Source: CAYQOX01 sp964419335
Lineage (GTDB): Bacteria; Hinthialibacterota; Hinthialibacteria; Hinthialibacterales; Hinthialibacteraceae
Direction: 5' to 3'
Assembly (NCBI GenBank): GCA_964419335.1
Contig: CAYQOX010000072.1
Coordinates: 1 to 17,268, forward strand
Length of the DNA stretch: 17,268 nt
Position 1 is the stretch's first letter; each line of letters opens with the position of its first letter. Positions 13,701 through 17,268 of this stretch are shown one piece after another. The position numbers and the translations under genes are program-made. Under the pieces are notes generated by a model. It saw only the letters and a program-made list of their open reading frames with translations, made no database searches and had not been told where the DNA came from.

Positions 13701-15187
13701 TCATCCAACGATCCCGTTAAATCTTTTGAGGATTGCAGATTATCGGTGATGATAATTCTATTCGGTAACTGCGGGGTTATATCAAACGGGAAGGTTGGGA
13801 AGGGAATCGGAAATGTGGGAATGATAATCGGCCTTCGAGTTGGAGTCATCGTTGGTGTAGGTGTGTCAGTCGGTTCAATGACTGGAGTTGGGGTTGGCTT
13901 TTCTTTAATCGATTCGGAGAAAGCAAAACGAATTTCCCAGTTTCTCGACCCCAGATTGGGCATTCCATCGCCATCTAGATCTAAGACAAAATAACGAACC
14001 CTTTCCAGACCGGCGTCGTCATTATATTGGTTGCTATCGTGCACGATGCCTAGCCAAGGAATCCCGAAGGTTGTACCGCACTCAAAGGCACGTACGGCGT
14101 GCCCTCCGGTGGGATTTCCAGATGCATCATCGTAACTAAAGATGATTTCAACATCTTCACCTTGTTTGATTTGATCGAAAACCCATCCTATAGAGACAGT
14201 GTCCCCCTCCGAGTTGGAAGTGATGTCACTACTGGTGAAATCTCCTGCAGGAAGCATTTGATTGGGAGGGGTTCCCCAGCCACGGCCTTGGTGTTTCTGG
14301 ATAAGTTCGTTTTCTAAGCCGTTGTCAGATAAATACTTGAATTTCCCTTCAAGCATAGGTGTGAACCACATACCAGAACCACTACGCCGGTTTGTTACCG
14401 AGCGGTCCATGGTTTCATCCAACTGGCCAACGAGAGAGTTATCTCCGCGCAGCCCAATGACATGATCATGGGGGACCTCAAGACCAAAACGTTCTTCCAA
14501 ATATTGCAGGCTGTTGGCCACGGCCATAGGAACACATTGATTGACGGCCGCTTGAACATTGACCGTGTTGGGTTGGGTATGTTGAGTGATCCCTAAATCG
14601 AGTTGAAATCGTTCTGGATTGAGAGGACGTGGGGGTTGAGGGATGACTTTTACAAATTCTTCGCTTACCCCTTCTGCACTCCATATGTACGGGTTCATTT
14701 TGTACTCTTCAATGCCCTCGATGATGGGTTCGAGTAAGGGTTGGGGTGAAAGGAATACAGTGGCCTGTAAGGAAGCATAGGCTTTTTGGTCTTCTGATTC
14801 ATATAACATAAAATAGGTTGCTACGGTATTCAAAGGAGCCTTCGGGTTCTCGTCTGTTTTTCCTAACTCAACAAAGAGGTTTTGGACAACCCATCCAAAC
14901 TCTGTGACAACATTGAGATAATGACGGCCGGGTTCGGCTTCGGTTTCTCTTAACAAAGTTTGGGGATTTACTTCTACGCGTCCCCAATTGGAGATTTCTC
15001 TTTCGGCTTCACGCATGATGAAATCCACTTGTTGGAATTCCACCCCATCTCCTGGATGTACAATGATTCCTTTGCCTGTAGGGGTGTCATTTTGTGAATG
15101 CGTGCTTACAACGGATAGCAGGCATGCAAAAGCCAGCACGCTACACCACACGAGAATCGTTAACTTTCGATCCATTTTGTAATTCAT
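10799..15187 (-). CDS. Large exported multidomain protein with a candidate cysteine-peptidase domain at each end
   Basis: No named family is recognised for the whole 1462 aa. A signal peptide is clear (basic MDRK, hydrophobic 9-27). Residues about 205-420 look like a C39/papain-like fold: NQCVPMAVANSL with Gln217 and Cys218, GGHAVRAFE with His363, and IVHDSN with Asp384. A DLDGDGMPN calcium-type loop follows (403-411). Then come a Thr-Pro linker (431-453), three beta-sandwich repeats (477-603, 611-737, 753-877) and a second Thr-Pro linker (883-903). Residues about 907-1060 resemble a peptidase propeptide with a GYLLLSTGEHDAPISDW element. Residues about 1240-1462 are a second papain-like domain: CLSGCGATAWAML with Cys1272 and Cys1276, KHYPLAYGYAW with His1406, and YVNNGWG with Asn1438/1439. 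Both domains keep a plausible Cys-His pair, so both may be active. The start is fixed by GGAGGA 5 bases upstream. Protease function is inferred from motifs only. Confidence 0.8.
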   Translation of the reverse strand: MNYKMDRKLTILVWCSVLAFACLLSVVSTHSQNDTPTGKGIIVHPGDGVEFQQVDFIMREAEREISNWGRVEVNPQTLLRETEAEPGRHYLNVVTEFGWVVQNLFVELGKTDENPKAPLNTVATYFMLYESEDQKAYASLQATVFLSPQPLLEPIIEGIEEYKMNPYIWSAEGVSEEFVKVIPQPPRPLNPERFQLDLGITQHTQPNTVNVQAAVNQCVPMAVANSLQYLEERFGLEVPHDHVIGLRGDNSLVGQLDETMDRSVTNRRSGSGMWFTPMLEGKFKYLSDNGLENELIQKHQGRGWGTPPNQMLPAGDFTSSDITSNSEGDTVSIGWVFDQIKQGEDVEIIFSYDDASGNPTGGHAVRAFECGTTFGIPWLGIVHDSNQYNDDAGLERVRYFVLDLDGDGMPNLGSRNWEIRFAFSESIKEKPTPTPVIEPTDTPTPTMTPTRRPIIIPTFPIPFPTFPFDITPQLPNRIIITDNLQSSKDLTGSLDEDSDEQRDLVLLWDYEASIKSSAVIYVESADQSRRLLGWTDDASEGIFEWAEGNKRLNPKFAEGPSSLFENGETVENEYQFLVYFIPTTEEPQLGYPIPSGVVRYITGTVPIFPQEKVIVTDTGASNDFEDLSNGVDVDRQDNRELVIRWNYGNKTTRDTHIYVSVNGRPQLYLGRTGPGTSSDSFSWNPDRESRFINEAFDEGPLPGNQYKFNIYILPENREPPVRGHFTHEGPVEFQVEGVKVTPTKLPPAPKIPVNSIQVFDHIGSNINLVGDTDSDPEDDRELTLRWNLGSVSDIKEYHIYVSINSENEFEFLARQAEPKQQFLRWRPGNSDIVGKLRSGPEGKNNYRFRVFALTESGLPRVLGPLNTKGQVDYEVETGTPEETPTLTPTPVRSPTPTLTPTQPAQKDDLYISLDEVPVEVKRRALQMIAEVGGSEMAPEWETANLKNKVGKFYRPDLEEPAYLEFQVNPSGYLLLSTGEHDAPISDWNTSSKIPRSELILRLAEEKGGSVSRLYRVDSAGYVAENERGEMVAQFGELPRRIHGAKEEWLEMVAEDKFELTEVAVEPVDPTSKDTEKGPQEFKTTVEGPEGSPLEFSSWETWSEMKDEYREYFDVFLETQRMQAEPHWTAIENIRESGEGLLPGETKPIVLLEEKAEINFTGPGTEYIEHSRVGRGSQPTLLISVLKLPPEEERDFNLEITYTNERPEKFLFFIANPEQIIDEDDELTVDQGGRITPNSVRPQGWGSWSSWTYYWAGSHNDQRLYDQFQMSNCLSGCGATAWAMLFGWADHQAWTGNSYWAPRWGLYRANGGYGSDADAPRNQTSGIENIIREIRGYIDTFCAFNSGATAPWDMGDASAYFSGRTGTSLYSNYNGVGIPESRLRKKARNSIRDRNTPAIIGTGWLKHYPLAYGYAWKKRVYRIFGRTVYTQYSRYFYVNNGWGSSSHNDWVKAKTWYAGRIKP
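10802..11470 (-). other. C-terminal papain-like domain of the 1462-aa protein
   Basis: Residues about 1240-1462. The order Cys (SGCGATAWAML, Cys1276), His (HYPLAYGYAW, His1406), Asn followed by Gly-Trp-Gly (VNNGWG) is that of papain-like peptidases such as C1 and C10. The GCGATA segment resembles the GC-x-ATA motif of streptopain-type enzymes. The domain is rich in Trp, Tyr and Gly, as expected of an extracellular domain. The protein ends only 17 residues after SSSHNDW, so the domain is complete. Confidence 0.6.
12479..12541 (-). repeat. Second Thr-Pro-rich linker
   Basis: Residues 883-903 (TPTLTPTPVRSPTPTLTPTQP) form a flexible, protease-resistant type of linker between the third beta-sandwich repeat and the propeptide-like region. 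Such linkers are frequent O-glycosylation sites in secreted bacterial proteins. Confidence 0.85.
12557..13759 (-). repeat. Three tandem beta-sandwich repeats of about 127 residues
   Basis: Residues 477-603, 611-737 and 753-877 start alike (RIIITDNLQ, KVIVTDTGA, SIQVFDHIG). They share an acidic turn followed by a strand (DEQRDLVLLWDY, RQDNRELVIRWNY, PEDDRELTLRWNL), a VIYVES/HIYVSV/HIYVSI strand, an F-W or L-R-W element, and Y-F-VY-LP-like strands. They look like fibronectin III-like or related Ig-type spacers. The acidic turns could bind calcium. Confidence 0.75.
13829..13897 (-). repeat. First Thr-Pro-rich linker
   Basis: Residues 431-453 alternate Pro and Thr (PTPTPVIEPTDTPTPTMTPT), followed by a short Pro-Phe-Ile-rich stretch. 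It separates the N-terminal peptidase-like domain and its calcium-type loop from the beta-sandwich repeats. Confidence 0.85.
13928..14575 (-). other. N-terminal C39/papain-like domain of the 1462-aa protein
   Basis: Residues about 205-420. Gln217 next to Cys218 (VNQCVPMAVANSL) fits an oxyanion Gln and a nucleophile on a helix. His363 in GGHAVRAF and Asp384 in VHDSN follow in the order seen in C39-type folds. The closing DLDGDGMPN loop is a calcium-binding-type motif. The assignment rests on motif order only. Confidence 0.55.
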
Positions 15188-15192
15188 CTCTT

Positions 15193-15197
15193 CCTCC
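15193..15197 (-). promoter_or_regulatory. Ribosome binding site of the 1462-aa gene
   Basis: On the minus strand GGAGG, extended to GGAGGA, lies 5 bases before the ATG at 15185-15187. It favours this start over the in-frame ATG four codons later. Confidence 0.7.
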
Positions 15198-15403
15198 GTT
15201 TTAAATAAATTGGATAAAGCAATACCCTAAACCCTATAAACTAGATAAAATTTATAAATATTGTAATATTTCTAGGTATTACTTAAGTAAGTATTTATTA
15301 TAAAAAAAAGAACACTACTTATTATATGCTTACCACCATTAGAACCAATTATTTTTGTGAAATGTAAAAATGCTATGCAACTATACAAAATGGAAGAAAT
15401 TAT

Positions 15404-15431
15404 ATTATAAAGAGAAATATTTATAATTCAA
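15404..15431 (-). promoter_or_regulatory. Candidate sigma-70 promoter for the 1462-aa gene
   Basis: On the minus strand TTGAAT, a 16-base AT-rich spacer, and a perfect TATAAT. A weaker alternative closer to the gene is TTGGTT, 16 bases, TATAAT at 15321-15348. In DNA this AT-rich, -10-like hexamers arise by chance, so confidence is limited. Confidence 0.35.
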
Positions 15432-15482
15432 TAGCAATTCTGATTTAATTTTCTTTTTTTTGATAGTGAATTATTTCATAGG

Positions 15483-15516
15483 AAACAAAAGCCCCGGAAG
15501 CTTACGCTTCCGGGGC
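15483..15516 (-). terminator. Intrinsic terminator of the partial LamG-like gene
   Basis: A perfect 11-bp stem (GCCCCGGAAGC with GCTTCCGGGGC) has a 4-base loop. On the minus strand it is followed by TTTTGTTT. It lies about 30 bases past the stop at 15545-15547 and separates this gene from the AT-rich region. Confidence 0.92.
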
Positions 15517-15519
15517 ACA

Positions 15520-15531
15520 GTTCTATAGAAC
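15520..15531. repeat. 12-base perfect palindrome in the 3' untranslated region
   Basis: GTTCTATAGAAC lies between the stop codon and the terminator of the partial gene. It could be a protein-binding site or a minor RNA hairpin. A chance palindrome cannot be excluded. Confidence 0.3.
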
Positions 15532-15544
15532 GATAGGGGATAAA

Positions 15545-17268
15545 TTAGTACAAGGCCCAATCGTTTACGTTCACGGCTTCATCGAAGTCCGCAGAATAAA
15601 CGACTTCACCGTCAACGATCACTTCGAAATTATCGAATTCAGCAGAGAGTCCTTCTAATGTACTTCCGGTAAGACCGGGGAACCCGGGTGAACGATTATC
15701 ATTCTCATCATGTTCCCAGACGGTTAAGAAGCCATCCTCGAAGATATCACCGCCTGCATCGCGTTCCATAAAGAAGGCTTCGAGTAGATTCCCATCGCCG
15801 GTTAGAGCCATTGTGTACCAGGTGTCGACTTCCCATGGGGTGTCGGTCTGCTCACCCCAAGTGACTAAGTCATTGAGAATATCAACACTGTCCGTGTCAT
15901 TGTGGAATAACAGGTTTAAACCGCGGTCAGAACCGGGATTCGCACCGTTATCATCGGGATTGATACGAATCGCAATGCCTGCCCGTGCCAAATCATGGCC
16001 GTCTTCAGGCCAGGAGGTCATGCGAACATCGGCTTTGACGGTGTAATCACCATCATCCATTTCCATATCTACCCAGAGGTGTTTGGGATCGTGTCCCGTA
16101 GTGGCATAGTGTTTGAGCACGCCATCCTGCACGGCCCAGGCGCCTGCATTATTCCCGAAGACCCATTCTGGACCAAGCCCGGGTTCATGGAACAAGGTTA
16201 AGGTGCCATGGGAAAGATCCCATTGTCCTTCTGTAGTGGTGCCGATCAATTCTTCAAATAGTGGAGCTGGATCCGGAGCTGTGAGGTCGTAGGTCATGGT
16301 GGCGGCTTCGGATGTGTTATCCAGATTCCAAACTACGGTATCGCCATTCACACTGGCGCTTCCATTGGTCGTTTCTACGTTCGAGGCAGTGAAGCCTTCG
16401 GGAAGGACTTCGGTCACTTCTGCGCTGGTGGATTCGCCAGGGGCGGGTTCTACCGTGACTTGAATGCCTTCGATAGTACTTCCGCTTGTGTAATAGGGAT
16501 TCGCCACGCTGCGTGAGGTGGTGAATGGAATTTGTTCAAGTCCAACTCCAATGAATTCGCCGGTTGTGTAATTTCCATCGTCGTGGGAAGTAACAGCAAG
16601 GCCGACGTAGACTGGGTCTTGAATGTTTGGATTGGTGTAACTATGGATTTGGGTTCTTTCGCCGGTGGTAATATCGACCGTATAAGCCGTGAAGGTGTTT
16701 CCGACTTTGATGATTTCCATAGCGCCCGCTTGGACGTCAGGGCTGCGAATACTATCTCCACCGCCCGCTGAACTACCGTCTTGGTTGTCACGCCACTGTG
16801 AACGCATTTCAAAGTCGGTTCGAATAATTTGATTGTAATGGGGTGAGCCCGCAGTGAGGTTATCACGCACCATTAAACCGGATTTCATCCAAGTGCTGGC
16901 ACTGGGATTAGCGCCTTCGAAATCTCCAGCCCAGTGAAACACTTCATCCACTTTGATCATGAAGGAGCCGGACATCTTACTATAGGCGAAGTGGAACTCA
17001 TCCGCACCACCCCAGATGTCGGCACCGCTGCCGATCACGTTATAGGTGTCACCATCGACTAAGGCATCACCTGCCGCGGCGACATCGCCAATATCCATGT
17101 GGTTATCGAAGATCCCAATCGGTTTGGGAGCGGGGATGGTATCATCACCGAATGTTTCTAAGCCATCCACATCGCCTTCGAAAGCGCCATCTTCGGAGGC
17201 GTCCGCGGGCGGGGTGGCCACATAGGTTAACTCTTCTGCGCCGTCAAAGTCGGAAAGTTCCCAGGTGA
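15545..17268 (-). CDS. C-terminal part of a large extracellular protein with LamG/DUF1080-like domains (5' end outside the window)
   Basis: The frame stays open to the window edge, so 573 residues of an incomplete protein are seen. The GTG at 17219-17221 is internal, because the frame continues upstream through a stretch reading TWELSDFDGAEELTYV. The first visible domain (about 35-245 of the visible part) is a concanavalin-like sandwich with GSGADIWGGADEFHF, WMKSGLMVRDNL and YVGLAVTSHDDG, as seen in many secreted proteins of environmental bacteria. A short DUF11-like segment follows (VTEVLPEGF, VVWNLDN). The last domain (about 325-570) is a DUF1080/LamG-like sandwich with GVLKHYA, RAGIAIRIN and STLEGLSAEFDNFEV, ending NVNDWALY. 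There is no sortase, PEP-CTERM or Por tail at the C-terminus. Composition is strongly acidic and low in Cys and Lys, typical of extracellular proteins. The function is probably binding of carbohydrate or matrix. No catalytic residues were identified. Confidence 0.75.
   Translation of the reverse strand, partial: TWELSDFDGAEELTYVATPPADASEDGAFEGDVDGLETFGDDTIPAPKPIGIFDNHMDIGDVAAAGDALVDGDTYNVIGSGADIWGGADEFHFAYSKMSGSFMIKVDEVFHWAGDFEGANPSASTWMKSGLMVRDNLTAGSPHYNQIIRTDFEMRSQWRDNQDGSSAGGGDSIRSPDVQAGAMEIIKVGNTFTAYTVDITTGERTQIHSYTNPNIQDPVYVGLAVTSHDDGNYTTGEFIGVGLEQIPFTTSRSVANPYYTSGSTIEGIQVTVEPAPGESTSAEVTEVLPEGFTASNVETTNGSASVNGDTVVWNLDNTSEAATMTYDLTAPDPAPLFEELIGTTTEGQWDLSHGTLTLFHEPGLGPEWVFGNNAGAWAVQDGVLKHYATTGHDPKHLWVDMEMDDGDYTVKADVRMTSWPEDGHDLARAGIAIRINPDDNGANPGSDRGLNLLFHNDTDSVDILNDLVTWGEQTDTPWEVDTWYTMALTGDGNLLEAFFMERDAGGDIFEDGFLTVWEHDENDNRSPGFPGLTGSTLEGLSAEFDNFEVIVDGEVVYSADFDEAVNVNDWALY

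Larger units (their letters stand above)
15188..15490. other. Extremely AT-rich intergenic region without a gene
   Basis: Bases 15241-15480 contain 46 G or C by hand count, about 19 percent, against roughly half in the neighbouring genes. No open frame with a ribosome binding site is visible. It holds candidate promoters for the minus-strand gene, a perfect palindrome TTACTTAAGTAA (15279-15290), an AATATT-GT-AATATT inverted repeat (15257-15270), two copies of TTATTATA 24 bases apart (15295 and 15319), and a short CCCTAAACCCTA stretch. It implies a leader of up to about 215 bases for the 1462-aa gene. Confidence 0.7.

Noticed and set aside
15221..15238. Telomere-like CCCTAAACCCTA stretch
   Set aside because: Only two imperfect units within AT-rich DNA, internal to the sequence. 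Chance is sufficient.
17219..17221. GTG as the start of the LamG-like gene
   Set aside because: The frame continues open to the window edge, no ribosome binding site precedes it, and no signal peptide follows it.

Overview
The window reads as a chromosomal segment of a Gram-negative-type, moderate-GC bacterium. It encodes several exported or envelope proteins with N-terminal signal or anchor sequences, a PpiD/SurA-like periplasmic foldase, and large secreted proteins with Thr-Pro-rich linkers and Gly/Asp-rich beta-sandwich domains. This combination is common in poorly cultured phyla related to Planctomycetes, such as Sumerlaeota or Hydrogenedentota. That placement is an inference from protein style and not a demonstrated assignment. 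I see no rRNA, tRNA, CRISPR array, insertion sequence, phage gene or plasmid gene.

Layout. (1) 66-2155, plus strand: pheA (chorismate mutase/prephenate dehydratase) followed by tyrA (prephenate dehydrogenase), the two branches that take chorismate to phenylalanine and tyrosine. (2) 2160-2807, minus strand: a LysE/RhtB-type exporter that ends 4 bases from tyrA. (3) 3056-10711, plus strand: a secreted DUF5060-type putative glycoside hydrolase, a very long membrane-anchored parvulin foldase (995 aa), and a GT-C (family 39-like) membrane glycosyltransferase (793 aa). The gaps are 90 and 45 bases, so at least the last two could be co-transcribed. (4) 10799-15187, minus strand: a 1462-aa exported protein with a candidate cysteine-peptidase domain at each end, three beta-sandwich repeats between them, and two Thr-Pro linkers. 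It is preceded by an extremely AT-rich leader region of about 300 bases. (5) 15545-17268, minus strand: the C-terminal 573 residues of another large extracellular protein made of LamG/DUF1080-like domains, whose start lies outside the window.

Both minus-strand large genes end in strong GC hairpins followed, on their own strand, by U tracts, so their termination is well defined. The plus-strand genes have no comparable terminator of their own.

How the genes may work together. The first pair is housekeeping aromatic amino acid synthesis, and the adjacent exporter could be an amino-acid efflux pump. The rest is envelope and secretion biology: polysaccharide breakdown, folding of exported proteins, lipid-linked sugar transfer and secreted multidomain proteins. 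The most unusual objects are the double-headed candidate cysteine peptidase and the foldase. The foldase carries four tandem pre-parvulin linker repeats and three non-catalytic C-terminal modules, one interrupted by a polyglutamine loop.
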